The notes under the pieces are model-generated. The model did not search any database and was not told the DNA's origin. It was given only the letters and a program-made list of their open reading frames with translations. The position numbers and the translations under genes were made by a program. Shown one piece after another: positions 35,517-47,854 of a stretch of 64,000 bases of DNA; position 1 is the first letter of the stretch; every line of letters begins with the position of its first letter. This stretch comes from Selaginella moellendorffii (Eukaryota; Streptophyta; Lycopodiopsida; Selaginellales; Selaginellaceae): contig NW_003314265.1 in NCBI RefSeq assembly GCF_000143415.4, forward strand, positions 2,508,559-2,572,558, read 5' to 3'.

Positions 35517-36811
35517 CATGTGGCAAATGCTGCGTGAAGAAAGATGCCCTTTCTGGGCAAATGCTGTAAGAGGCAGATGCCGAGCAGATGTATCTCAGGC
35601 TAGCGAAGGGGACAAACGAAAGCTAGTTATAAACATGACGGGATGCAAATAGATTATTAGGCTGGTCCTGCGAAAATCAAAAACCATAATTGAAAACATT
35701 GAAAATGCAAAAAGAAAGGTTTATAATATTTTTGAATTTTAAGCAACCAAAGGAATGTAAGTAGGGCATGTGTTTGTAAGTTTAAAAATGCCTCAACCAC
35801 TTAAATTCCCAAGTAAATAAAGCTGTTTCTATTTTTTGTACAGGTAAACTTTATAGCGTGTGGGCTCATGCAATTTTGAACCTAAAAATGCACCAAAAAA
35901 TGCTCGACTAGCATTATTCTTTGAATGGCGTGTGGCCTTATATTGCCATAAATGGACGTACACACACAGCATAATTATTCCTTTACACGGCGAATAATCT
36001 TGGCGCGGATCGCTGACATGGCATGGCAAAGTTCGAATCACTGACATGGCACAGCTGGATCGAGGCAAGGACATGATGTGACAAAGTTCAACCTCCAACA
36101 GCAAAGTCTAGAAGCTACTCAGTTTGAAATTTGTCAGAGGAATCATAAGATCTGGTTTGTCAGAGGATTTGATGTGACGTTCAAGCGTGTGTTATTTTTG
36201 AATTCTCGAACTCATTCCTAGGTCTATCATTTTTGTGCGCCGTGTTCTTGGTTCCGCTGAGCGCAGTGAACGCTGCTTGTGTAAGCGGCGTTATGGGCTA
36301 TGGTTTATGTGTCTACGAGCGGTTGCGGCATTGCGAGCGCCATTGCGAGCGGCAGTTTATGCGAGTGGCAGTTTGTGCGAGCGGCGCTACGAGCAGTTGC
36401 GGTGTTGCGAGCGGCGCTACGAGTAGTTGCGGTGTTGCGAGCGGCACTGTCTTTGGTGTGGCTACCGCTTCCTCTTGATATTCGGCACTTGTGCTTCCTG
36501 GTATGTTCACCATGGAATGGCTTAGGACCACATTTAGAAATGGCATGAGGCCACATGCCATCTTGGGCCCTTGCAATTTCATGGCTAGCATATTGTCATG
36601 TATGTTTTTACTTGCCTGCAGCTGTGTGTATATCAAGATGGCATGAGGCCTCATGCCAATTTTGTGAATGCGAAATTTCACGTGGGTGTCAATAGCATGT
36701 TTGAATAATGGCATGTGGCCTCATGCTATTGAGGTTGTTTGGTATGTTATGATTTAGGCCATTCTCCAATCATTTTTTGTATGGTCTTAACTTCTTTTCT
36801 GCACTTTCAGA

Positions 36812-39012
36812 ATGGCCTTCAGGGTTGGGGAAAAGGTTTACATTTTGAATGGTGGGAAGAGAGTTGCAAAAGGGACCCTTGTGTCTATGGATCGGAACTT
36901 TGTTATACACTGTCAAAGGCTTGGGGAAGGCAATGCTGCTGTATCAGTAGAGACTGTCTTCGATGGGAATGTGGTTGCTATTGAACGAGGAGAGATGGTC
37001 GTCGGGGTAAATGTTGTTGTTGCCTTGAAAAATCTTCAGAAGAAAGCAGATGTTGGGGACAGCGCAAGTGCGACGCATGTTCCCTCCGTGGATCTTAAGA
37101 ACCGTACTACATGGATTCAGGCAAAGGTGTTTCTAAACAACCCCGAGGGGGAAGTGGTAGCTGAGGGCTTAGCCACAGTTGTCGATCCAAGAGATGCGGT
37201 TGCTAATCAAGAATTGGGCTGGGATGATATTGGAGTTGCGATTTTAGAGGTTGTTGACACAGAAGAAAACAATCTGACTATTGGAAGCATTGTGCAGTGG
37301 AAATTGAGGCACTTAGTGTTTGAGAATGTGAAGGATTCATAATCAAACACCACTACAACTGATGACAGAACATCTCTTCATGGGAAAAGAAAGTACACCT
37401 TCCTAAAGCGCAACCAAAGGGATCTGAGCAACGAACCGAAAAGGCAGAAAATGGCGATGGAGGTTCGAATGGTCTCGACAGTTGCTTGTTGCAAGAGGAG
37501 GTGCTGTCAACATGCTGATTGGGATGCTATTGAAGAGGAGAGAGCAAGATACAAGACATTGTCCTGGAAGGCAGCTCGCAATTTTGTGTATGAGGCATTA
37601 CGGTCATCTGTTGATGCTTCAGAACATCAGGTGGGGGGCATGGTCTTCCAGAGGGGTTTGGTCTGCATGAAGGCATGGAGAATCATTTATGGAGTCCCTC
37701 GAACCACATTCTACAGAATCAAAACTGAGTTCGAGGAACAAAGGGTTCAACAGGCAGTCCATGGGAACGACGGTACGCACAAAACCAGGGGTCATGTTGT
37801 ATATGGAGAGGCAATCTTCAAGAGGTTTGTCGAGACATGTAGCGAGCAGCAACCACATAAAACCCGCCTCTTGGAAGATGGAACACGAGACACCCAACGA
37901 GTTCTCCCTTCCATGTATACCAAGGGGGGCCATATTGGAAGATGTGAATCGGGAACTCCAGAGTAATGGCTACAGGAAGCTGAGCCAATCTAGATTTAGT
38001 AGATTGTGGAGCAACAGGTTCAGGGATGTGAGTATAGGAAAGTACTCCAGCTTTTCAAAGTGTGACGAGTGCACTGCTATCAAAATGGCTTTGTCGAAGA
38101 ATTCTTGCAGCGCTCAAGAGCGAGAGACGTTGGTTAGAAGGCGGCTCGACCACAACATCGAGCAGAGAAGCTGCAGGACTGCATATTATCATAACAGGAT
38201 TCTCTCCATGGAGAGACCTGACTCTTACCTCTGCATCATCCACGACAAAATGGACGAGAAAAAGACGTGCTTACCTCGACTCAATCCTGCCCCCAAGGCA
38301 ATCTCTTCATCCATGCAGCTGCCTGTGTCTCTGTTTGGCATAATCGCTCATGGGCATGGTGCCCAGAACTATGGGAACTTCTTTGTACCTCTATGGGGTG
38401 GCGGGGGTGCAAACATGATGATTGCGTCCCTAGCAAAACACTTAAGGTCTCTGCAAAGTGCGCAGACTGAGCTGAACGGCCAACCCTTGCATAAGGCCCT
38501 TGTCGATCGAACCCCATACAGGGTTCAGCTGGAGGAGGAGCAAAGGCTTGCAGTATCGCGTGGGGCCCCATGCCATCCCAATGAATATGTTGGCCGTCAG
38601 ATTGTAGGGTTATCACGTGAGGCCTCATGCCATTCCGACGAGGCTGGTCGCCCGGTGAATGCACAGCCTCATCCAAACGAAGCAGAATCTCAAGGAAGTT
38701 CTTGCGGCCGATGTGGCCTTCCACCCCATCTTCTGCTCCAAACAGACAATGCGGGCAGTGAGAACAAAAACATGTACGTCTTCGCGTACTTGGCGATGCT
38801 TGTTGCCAAAGGCATATTTGAAACGGTTACACTTGGCTTTCTCATGGTTGGGCACACTCATGAAGACGTCGATGCCATGTTCAGTCACCTGGCAGAGTCC
38901 CTCCAGCGATCCAATGTCCTCACCCTCCCACAACTCTACGATGAATTCCAAAATTGCATCAAAGGCATTGTTGAAGCTACACTTGTGACAGAGGTTCCAG
39001 ACTTTAAGGGGG
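36812..39012 (+). pseudogene. DUF7869-type transposase (copy 1b, 3' truncated)
   Basis: Matches copy 1a from MAFRVGEKVYIL to just beyond VPDFKG. Homology stops at about 39012, inside the gene and after the GHTHEDVD motif, so the C-terminal third is lost. A CAA to TAA stop lies at 37340-37342 in the first frame, and the same 278-nt frame overlap as in the other copies is present (37689-37966). Confidence 0.8.
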
Positions 39013-42000
39013 TGGGGCAGAACTTGGTGGCAGAAATGAGGCACTTGGTGCTATAGGTGGTGGGGCAGATCTTGGTGGTGGAAATGGCGGACATGCTACT
39101 ACTCCTGAAGGTCACAGAAATGAGGTGGTAACTATGCTAGAGGCCAACACAATCTTGAATGAGCAAGTATGCAAAACTATTGTCTAGGCTCAAGAACGAA
39201 TTATCAGTAGGGTGTTAGGTGAAATGGCTTGGAAAGGATCCCAATATCTTCATATTCCACTTTGCCATCTTAAGCAGAGTCACTGGGTATGTTTAGCCTA
39301 TGACATTAACATGGTTATTTATACCTCTTTCACAGATGTTGGATTCGGGCACACTGCTGGATCATTTATTGTGTCGTCATCAATCCCTAGAACAAATTGC
39401 ATAGACATGTTTACTCCCGAGATCAAGCAGACTTGGGATCAAATATGGCAAAGGAAATCTCAGGAGTTTGATACTTTGATGGCATGCCACAAGGAGATAC
39501 AAGCTTTTGTAGGCCGGATGTTCTTCATTATTGATAGAAACCACTGGTGGTTAGCATTTTGGAGGTGTATCCAAGAGAAGTTCCAAGATGATGATGAGCA
39601 ACATATTTGTGTTCCAGTGACACTTGTGGAGCCACAGGATTGAAACTAAGCTGTGAGGCTCAACTTGGCATGTCACAAGATCAACATATAAGAATCTTTT
39701 ATTAGTAACCTTTGTTCTCACCAACTATGTTACAGGCTTAATCAATTTGCTTTCCAAGCATATACCTTGGTCCATGATATCGAGCACTTTTGATATGTTG
39801 GCATGCTTTCTCTCAAGGAAATCCAAATGCTGTATAGTCGTGAGTTTATGGAAGCTGTTCAAGCAAAGCTTGTAGCACGTAAAAGCCAAGAGTTGCTTAT
39901 TTGGTATCAGGTGCCTATGGATTTTTTGGTTGTGGTCTGGGCAAAGGTAACCTTTTCTTGCATGAACTTGTGTTTTCTACTCACAAGTTTTCCTTTTAGC
40001 CAATTGTCAAGGTGGAGCAAAACTCATATTTGAAGATTACGCAAGTGACAGATGAGGTGCAAAAGAACCTTGAACTACGACAAATTGAGCAATGCATTTT
40101 GAACTCGAAAAAATCAAAAGTGAAGAAGCTACTTGCATTTGACGTGATAAAGATTGGCTGGATTGCATTGCAGAGATATACTCTCGTGGTAGTAAGTTAG
40201 TCCTTTTTATCTTTCTCATTCCACTTTGAAATCCTTGTCCTTGCAAGAAATGGTAAATCACCTAAAGAATTGATCTATAACATCACAAAAAGCAAGCTCT
40301 CGTTCAACAAACAAACCTCTTGCTTGGAGCTCCTCAACACTTGGAACAATGATAAGAGGTTGGAGAGCAAACTTGAGAATGTGATGAAGGAGAAGCTCTA
40401 TATCACTCAGAGTATTGCGGCTACTAAGGTGCCACTTCAAGCATGGGATACGAAGTTCCTTATTAGTGCCCGCATCAGGATAACACTTCCAGAATATGTC
40501 CGAGCTTCCCTTCAAGAGCTTGGGGATGGATGGCTTCCTGATGGCAACTCAAGCTCCATGGATTTCAAGAACCAGCCGAGCTAACCATTTTTCTCGCGCT
40601 GCATAGCATATAGGTATTTTGCAAGAACTTGACTTGCTTATTTAATCATGGCTCTTTTGTAGGTATTTAAATTATTGCCCAGATGCTCCAGTGTACACAA
40701 CAAGTGTTTTTCTCAAGCTCTTAACTGGTGGGAAGAAACTTGGCATGTATGAGCCAGAGTTCTATTATCCCACTGCGCGGGAGCGAGAACTGTGTCCATG
40801 GTACTTGGAGTTGTGGAGGCAAATGCCATCGTCACATTTTGAGCTTGATCTCTACATTGAGTGTCATCCAGGTTTGATGAGTAAAACTTCCTAGCAATAA
40901 CTTATGTTTCTACTTTATTGTAGAAGCACTTTTGGAGGGAGTGGAGATGCCTTAGGACAGGGACAAGATTCATATTGAGTAGACCAAAGACAGACAAGTG
41001 GAGAACCCGGCTGAAAACTTCCCAGCCCCATCTTATCCTACAGGAGTTGCTTATTCCCTAGATCCTACTACTGCTACTTGTCTAGCCCCAACTACTCAAA
41101 ATGTACGAAGGCAGCTCCATAGTGAGGGCGTCCAAGAGAGTAAGAACTTGATTTCCAATGACCTTGCTTATTGTAATTTGACTGTAGATGTCAGAGAAAC
41201 CAGCCAACACTTTATACGCCGACATACAAATGTGTTCTTTCCATCCCTCCCCACTTCTACAGAGGATGATCTCCAAGAGTTATCTTCATCAGCTTCATAT
41301 AAATAGGTATGAAAAAAAACATGTATTAACTTTAATATTTCCTAGTTTTGAACACTATTCAGGTTCACCCTCTTTCTCTTACGGGAAGTGTTGGCAACGT
41401 GGAAATAATTATTGAGGACTACTTTCAGCTTTCCAACAATGTGAGCCAAGAGTTTTTAATATTCCATTGATGGATGTGAGGATTGGGAATGAACAATACT
41501 TTCGGCATCAACCTTGCGTTCTTCGACTTTCCTAATGGGTTACCACCTTTACAAGGCAACACTCCATTCTGGAACATCCTTTGACCAAACCATATTTCTC
41601 AAGCAATGGATGTGGCATCCAAGGTGTTGCGATATGAGGGCATTATGCTAGTCATTCTTCCTTGTTCTTTATTTTGAGGAGGTCTACTTGCAACGATGGC
41701 AGAGAATGATGACTCTAGATTGGTTGAGTTTGCATCAGGCTACCTACTCTCAAACATCCCAGTCGAAACGAAAGGAGTAGAGGGCTGAATTCAAAAGGTT
41801 TGCATTTCTTTATTTTTCATCTCTTAAATTAACTGCCTCTTTTCATTGTAGGTTTTAGCATGGAACTACCATGCTCTTTGCCACTACTCTTGCCATCACA
41901 ATATTACACGAGCTGATGAGCATGCAGGTTTGGCATTGCTAGGATATGATAGCTCAACAGGTATCATCCCGAATGTTATTGACGAGGACCATCATATAGA

Positions 42001-42400
42001 ATTCCCTGGCTATTGACACCGTTCACCAAAGGCCATGCAAATCCTCCTAGAGTTGTTTTGTCCTCCTAAGGGGATTGTGTTTGATGTTATAGCAAGTTTT
42101 GGTTCGATGGTGCTAGCGGCTAAAGAGACTGGCCATGCAGTTTTTGCACTAGAGAAAGAGAGTGCATTTGAAAGTGTTCTTAGGACATTTCATAACAGGT
42201 GATAATAAAGTATAAATTTCTCATTATAGTAATTCCATCATGGTTGTGTATATTAGGTGGATCGATGATGTGGGTTATAATTTGCCATATTATGCAGAAG
42301 CAATGGCACAAGCTCATATACAACAAGAGCCTATATTTGAGAGCATAATACTATATGAACTCCTTCTTTTGTGGATGTGGATGCTGAAGTTTAGTTTTTT
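39013..42400 (+). pseudogene. ParB-like / DNA methyltransferase gene, family 2 copy B
   Basis: Begins in a Gly-rich segment at the breakpoint and then follows copy A: IWQRKSQEFDTLMACHKE, GRMFFIIDRNHWWLAFWRCI (ParB-like core, about 39510-39570), LVHDIEHF, KKSKVKKLLAFD, KELIYNITKSKLSFNKQ, LQELGDGWLPD. The methyltransferase-like end is the clearest of the three: NLAFFDFPNGLPPLQGN (motif IV-like), NYHALCHYSCHHNITRADEH, then SPKAMQILLELFCPPKGIVF and GSMVLAAKETGHAVFALEKE (motif I-like, but ASFG where family members have G.G). Introns of 50-100 nt have GT..AG ends. Several stops. A loose GAGCTC end follows at 42602-42625. Confidence 0.6.
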
Positions 42401-42601
42401 TTTTAGTCAAATTTTTTAGTGGTAATATAGAGTTTCTTTTTTGATTTATGACATTTATTTTCTTATTAGACTTATATTATTTAGCTTTTTCTTGGACTGA
42501 AAATATGTCTTAAGTTTTGAATAGAATTGTTGGTTCATCCCGAACCAATCATTTAAACATCAACTTTTGTATTTGGTGGACTATATTGACTTTCATTGAC
42601 T

Positions 42602-42625
42602 GAGCTTAGCTCGTGAACTCAGCTC
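42602..42625 (-). repeat. Loose copy of the family 2 GAGCTC-rich end
   Basis: GAGCTTAGCTCGTGAACTCAG resembles 23483-23501 in the same orientation and lies downstream of ParB-MTase copy B, as expected for a right end of another family 2 copy (first 20 or so bases compared by eye). Confidence 0.4.
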
Positions 42626-42899
42626 AAAAACTACTTAGCCCCCATAGTGTCTATAGTTCATTGTGGTGGGCATTTAGATTGCATAGATGAAGCATGCAAT
42701 CAAGATTGTTATAGAAATTCTATATTTTTCAAAGGGTTTGCAATCAATCCTTTTACTTGTGACACCATTGTTGTTAGATTCAAGTATTGATTTTGCAAAA
42801 TTGTTCTTTTATATCATGCTATTTATAAAGCCAAGATGTACTATTTTCTTCCGAGTGGCTAGAAGAGCTATAGTGCATGTTAACACACATATGCATCTA

Positions 42900-43290
42900 A
42901 TGTAGGAAGGGATACAAAAGAGTTTTTTTAACCGTTTCAAAAATGTTGTGTAGGAAGAGATTGTGAGAAACTCATTTACAACTTTAAAGCATGTTTAGAA
43001 AACCGTCCCCAAGGATTTTATTGCAAACACCTTACTCAATCTGAGTTACCAAAAGACTTAACTAAATGAGGCTAGCTTGCAAGACTTATTACGAGGAGTA
43101 CAACCTTCTACTAGTCTAAGGAGGTACGTTTGCTATATTTTATATGTTATAATATCTTTTTTTTACATTATAATATTTAGGATAAAATCTTGGATGTGTG
43201 AATCTCAAGAGCGAAAGTTGCAATAAAAACTTGACTCCATCCTTGAACTGAAATAGACTTGTCTATATGAGTTCATCCACAAAAGTTAGC
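42900..43290 (+). pseudogene. Fragment of SWIM/MULE-like transposase N-terminus
   Basis: Plus-strand relative of the first two exons of the gene at 7524-9968: KHV-KTVPKDFIANTLL, LNEASLQDLLRGVQPSTSLR, an intron in the same position, then IKSWMCESQERKLQ and LDSILELK. It shows the sequence that the LTR element interrupts at 9969. 43290-44640 has no recognisable gene apart from a 12-bp repeat. Confidence 0.55.
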
Positions 43291-44055
43291 CCATATCAAA
43301 TTTGATAGACAAGTTTTGTATAGACTCAAGTTCCTTTTCCCTGCCTCAAAAGAAGGCTAACTCCGATGCTTACTTTCAGAGATATTCATAGTTGGGGTGT
43401 ATATGAGGATGGGGAAGTGGTGTTTGCATAACCGAGGCAATGTAAAGTGTTGGACACACCTAGGAAATTTACTCGAGATGTCAATATTAAAGTTCCAAAT
43501 TGTGATAGTCATGTTGGTAGAGGTTGAGACTACTCTAGAATGAGTAGTAAAATTGAAATAGCAAAGGTGTCTCTAACAAATTTAGCAAAAACTAAACAAA
43601 AAAAGGGGGAAAGGATTATCACATATGATCAAATGAGTCTCTAAGTTGGAGAGATTATGCTCCTTAGAGGATGGGCAAGGCATGGTGAGTTTTTGGTGTT
43701 GAACCATTGACAAATACAAGCTTGGTGCTAAAGATGAAAATAGTAATCCTGATAGGGTTACTTTATAAAATGATTAATTATTTGATGAGGACATTGAGCT
43801 TTATCCATGGGTGGTGGAATTGTGAAACATAGATCTCTAAGCCCCAAAGTGGAGATGAAAGGGTGCCACATGGTAGTGGTCGAAGTGGAAGTCCAATAAG
43901 TATAACATGCTTAAACTAAAGGCTCTGACTTGGAAAGTAGAGAGTGGGATTGAAATTCCAAACAAAGTGCTTGAGGAATAAATACGAAGTAATCAGTGAA
44001 TGAGTCTCTAAAAAGCAACACAAGAAGGACTAACATATGGAAGTGTTGGGATCAA

Positions 44056-44148
44056 ATTTGAGAAGGAGTTCGAGATGGATTCTGAGAAGGAGTCCAAGAA
44101 AGAATTCGAGATGGAGTCCAAGAAGGAATCCAAGATGGAGTCCTAGGA
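44056..44148 (+). repeat. 12-bp-type tandem repeat (GAGTCCAAGATG)
   Basis: Imperfect units GAAGGAGTCCAAGA and GATGGAGTCC. On the minus strand GGACTCCATCTT, close to the GGACTCGATCTC units at 31009-31163. Confidence 0.6.
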
Positions 44149-44642
44149 TGACCACTCATGAATGGAGAGCCTAATCTTTCAAAGACGAGACTATGGCATA
44201 AGTGGTCTTGGATTACCAATAACACAAGGGTAAATAGACATGGGTTTACCATAATAGGCCGATAGGTCAATAGTACCTTTGGGGTGTTTATCATAAGATT
44301 AGACATGTGGAGCACTTGGACTAAGTGCAAAGGATAAGTGGCATAAATGCCATTTACGGGGTTAGCATGTCCCTAACTCCGAAATAGGACTTATGGAGGT
44401 TGTGAGTAAGACTCTTTCAAGTGGTCAAAGGTGTGATTAAGTAATTAAAATAAAATGGAAAATTTACGCATTTACACTCGGCCCCCTAAGCAGCCAAAAT
44501 GCTCATGCATGAGGTGGAGTTCAGGCCTACTTGATATTTTTCCTTTTTCTCTTTGATTGTTTGATTTTTTTATTATCTTGTTTAGTTTGACTAAAAAAAT
44601 TTCTTCGCTTGTAGAAAAAGAAAATAGTACTACCTAATAAGA

Positions 44643-46475
44643 ATGTTAGAGCCAAGAAAATACGAGAAGCTGAATTTTAGTACTGATGAAGATATTACAA
44701 TCGACATATCCATTGACACATCAACAGAAATACAATTGCTTAAAGATCCTCCACCTTTACCACCATCACCTCCACTAGCACCACCTCCACCACTGCCATC
44801 CCCACCTCCACCACCGCCACAATTGCCACCGCCACCGCCACCGCCACCGCCACCACCACCACCACCATCACCACCGCCACCTCCACCTTTAGTCCTCACT
44901 GGCCCACCACCAGCATAAATCCCTGAAGTTGGGCAATCTAGCGGTGTTCACAATAGGGAACTTGAGGAATAGCCTAGAGCTGAAAGAGTTGTAGAGCTTC
45001 CTAACAACGTGGTGGATAAACACTTTCAAAAGACTATTATGTGGACAAGGGAAAAAGTAGTTCACCAAACACTAGAGGCGCCCAAGTGGTCAACCCTTTG
45101 TGACTTGATAAGAGAAATCCCCCTTTGCAGTTTGCAGTAGACGAATCTTGTGTGCACAGCATCCAAGTATATCAACCAAGACATATACAGTTTGTTCAAA
45201 TAAAATGGTCCCACTACAAATATCGATATGTTTCTAATCTCTTTTTGCAAGTTAGGAACAATGAAAATCATTACTGTCATATTGAAGATTGTAAATAGCT
45301 ATGATCCTATTTGGAGGAGGAAGTCCCTAGAATTTGGTAACATGCTTATCAGAAATTTTGAAACTCGACAGATTGTGAGGATAATGTTCCAAATTATTGA
45401 CAGTAACCACTGATATGAGGCTTGGATGAAGTGTATCGACAATTATTTTTGTGATGATCCCATCTATCATATCAACATTTTAGTTGGCCATGTCTATATT
45501 GAGGAGTCGCGCGAGTAACGGAGGGATCTTGCGTGAATAAGTCAGTGACCCCTCCATCTTTCTCCAGTTCAACTATTGGTGCCAAAAGATATAAAGGCCT
45601 TTGCTCTTAGTTATGAACTTTATTCTCTTTGACTTTCCAAATTGTCTTTTAGATATTGATGGGAAAGTCAAGGATTGGAACTTTCTCACACTAGACCACA
45701 TATGTGATGAATTCCTTTTATCCAAGCACTTATGCTCAAAGTTGGCTATGTCATCTTCATCTTATTGAATGACCCCAACTAAATGTATGAGCTTATGATA
45801 TATGCAGTAGAAGTTCATTTCAAGTCATTCTCTTCCAAGTGCATTATGGATCCTATTAGCATCAATACTAAAGGCATACAAGGGAAGTCTGAGAAGGTGA
45901 GTAGGTATTTCATATATTTATCTAATTTCTAAACATTCTTATTTTCTAGGTTATGGTGTAGACCTATTATGCCTTCTGCAAAAACACATATAACAAGTTT
46001 CGTGATAGCAAACATGCCTAGGTATGACAGTTCTAGTAACATCATACCTAACCTTATAGATGAGCAGATCCACAACACGTTTCCAAGGCATTGATTTCAA
46101 ACTCCATCAGCAATGCAAATCTTACTTAAGCTCTATTACCCACTAGATGGTGTTGTGATTAATTGCACAACAGGTAGCGGTTCTATGGTGGAGGCAGCAC
46201 GTGACTTTGGTAGCTTGGTGTTTGCTATTGAAGAACATCATTTCTTTAAATGCCAGCTTAGAGGATTTCGTGAGTTGCCTCTAATCTCAAGGAGGTAAAT
46301 TATGTTTATTAATATTTCAATACATGTTTAGTTCTATTTTATAGATCACAGTCACCTAGAGTTTCTAGAATTTAATGCTTTGGAAGTCTCCCTGACTATG
46401 CAGAAGCCATGGCTCAACAAATGCAAGGTGAATGTTCCCCACAATACCAATATATGAGGAAGTATAAAAGAAATT
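44643..46475 (+). pseudogene. ParB-like / DNA methyltransferase gene, family 2 copy C (decayed)
   Basis: MLEPRKYEKLNFSTDEDITI and a long proline run, then VDKHFQKTIMWTREKVVHQT, DLIREIPLC, the degenerate ParB-like core (VRIMFQIIDSNH) at about 45375, a large internal deletion, then the methyltransferase C-terminus: FRDSKHA, YDSSSNIIPNLIDEQIHNTF, SAMQILLKLYYPLDGVVINC, TTGSGSMVEAARDFGSLVFA, RGFRELP, and a last exon YAEAMAQQMQ. Many stops. The complete family 1 element begins 260 bp downstream. Confidence 0.6.
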
Positions 46476-46731
46476 AATATGTTGATGATGAAGCAGAAGA
46501 AAGTTAATTGCATCCTTACATGAAATAAAAAACTTATTATATGTCAAATGTCTGTGAAAGTGTTAGATATTAGTGACAATGTCAAATATCAGTGACAGTA
46601 TCAAATGTCAATGATAGTGTTAATATCAAATATTATAATTGAAAATTATCATTCTCACCTGTCACCATCACTTTGTAGCACTTGTATGTTGCCATCTCCT
46701 TCTTCAACATCTTGTAAACAATTGTATGTAT

Positions 46732-46753
46732 GCTCTATTTCGTTAAAGTGGGA
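46732..46753 (+). repeat. Family 1 left terminal inverted repeat
   Basis: GCTCTATTTCGTTAAAGTGG plus GA, a 22-of-22 match to the reverse complement of 60394-60415. Confidence 0.9.
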
Positions 46754-47389
46754 TTTATTCAGTAAAATGGGACTAGGTACAAATTTTCAAGTATTTGAAA
46801 ATGACGTGAAATTATATGTTTTTTGTCCAGGGGCTAGACATATCTGGGGCATGGTGACTAGCGCGGTGACTTTATGTCCAGACTGAGTCCATCTGGTTGT
46901 ATAATAAATCTCATTGTCAAGGTGAACAAGCCGAATCTGAAGCTAAAGAAGAGCGATGGCATGCGCGCACACACTATTTGTTTGTTCATTGAGCGTGTGG
47001 TGAGCTTTCCAAGATGAACGTCATTCCTATTAGCCAGACATATAACTTAATGGTGAGAACATTTAGATATTATTCAATGTTATCTTTTTCTAACGAATCT
47101 AATTGTGAAGGTGTAACAAGAGGCATTGCTAGTCTGGAGAAGTCATTTAACTCATTTGACCCTTAGTGTATTTTCATGAAACTAAATAACATTCATATTA
47201 TTAAGGAATTTCTCTAGTACCTTTTTTTTACGACATAGAGGCTTGCATTTCTTTCAAAGGTGATTTAGTAAAAGGCCTGAGGGCACATGCCATTCTATTT
47301 CTCAGACCAGTATTAAGATATACTAGTGCAAAGGGAAAAAGGTATTTGGTGATCAAGTAAATGGCATGAGGGCACACGCCATTATAAGC

Positions 47390-47647
47390 CTAAGTGCTAG
47401 TGGACACCTCCTTTTTGGTACTCTCAGCGGTACTATCATCCTTCTCCGGGTCAGTTGTTTTGCTTTGGATTGTTGTCTCTGACGTTACTGGGGCGTTCTC
47501 GATAGTTGTTAATGTTGCCGTTTGTTCAGAAAAATGATCACCTGGAGTATAGTACGGGGAGTTTGGAAGACTTATATATTCTACATCTTCACCTATCTCC
47601 TTCTCCGTCTCCTTTTCTGCCTCACTTACAGATTTTGTGCTTGCCAT
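47390..47647 (-). CDS. Small SPYYTP protein, family 1 (complete copy)
   Basis: Same 85-residue protein as at 25848-26105 with one visible residue change (Val to Ala in SVSEVEKE). Intact reading frame next to a transposase with three stops. Confidence 0.6.
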   Translation of the reverse strand: MASTKSVSEAEKETEKEIGEDVEYISLPNSPYYTPGDHFSEQTATLTTIENAPVTSETTIQSKTTDPEKDDSTAESTKKEVSTST

Positions 47648-47854
47648 GAGAATGCTCTTCACCCTAAAATATGGAGTTCGTTGTGTTATAAAAGGAAACC
47701 AACACACTCGCTGCAAGGGAATGATGGTACATAAAGCACGTAAGCCCACAATATGGGTTTATGTGCCATTAATATGGGCCACACGCCATATTATTAGATT
47801 TATGCACGTGTGATTGGTAAATGCATATGTCACATCATCTCAGGCCACATGCCA

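Larger units (their letters stand above)
31164..39012 (-). mobile_element. Family 1 element, internal part in reverse orientation (copy 1b)
   Basis: Minus-strand view: truncated transposase side, central region with telomere-type repeat, then the ParB-like gene truncated after its exon 5. Both termini are missing. Breakpoints are at 39012, where family 2 sequence begins in mid-exon, and 31163, at a palindrome. Together with copy 1a it forms an inverted repeat of about 3.8 kb (27245-31008 and 35283-39012). Confidence 0.75.

Noticed and set aside
25737-38640. Palindromes as a CRISPR array
   Set aside because: Spacing is irregular (tens to hundreds of bp), copies vary, they sit in introns and exons, and the context is eukaryotic with no cas genes.
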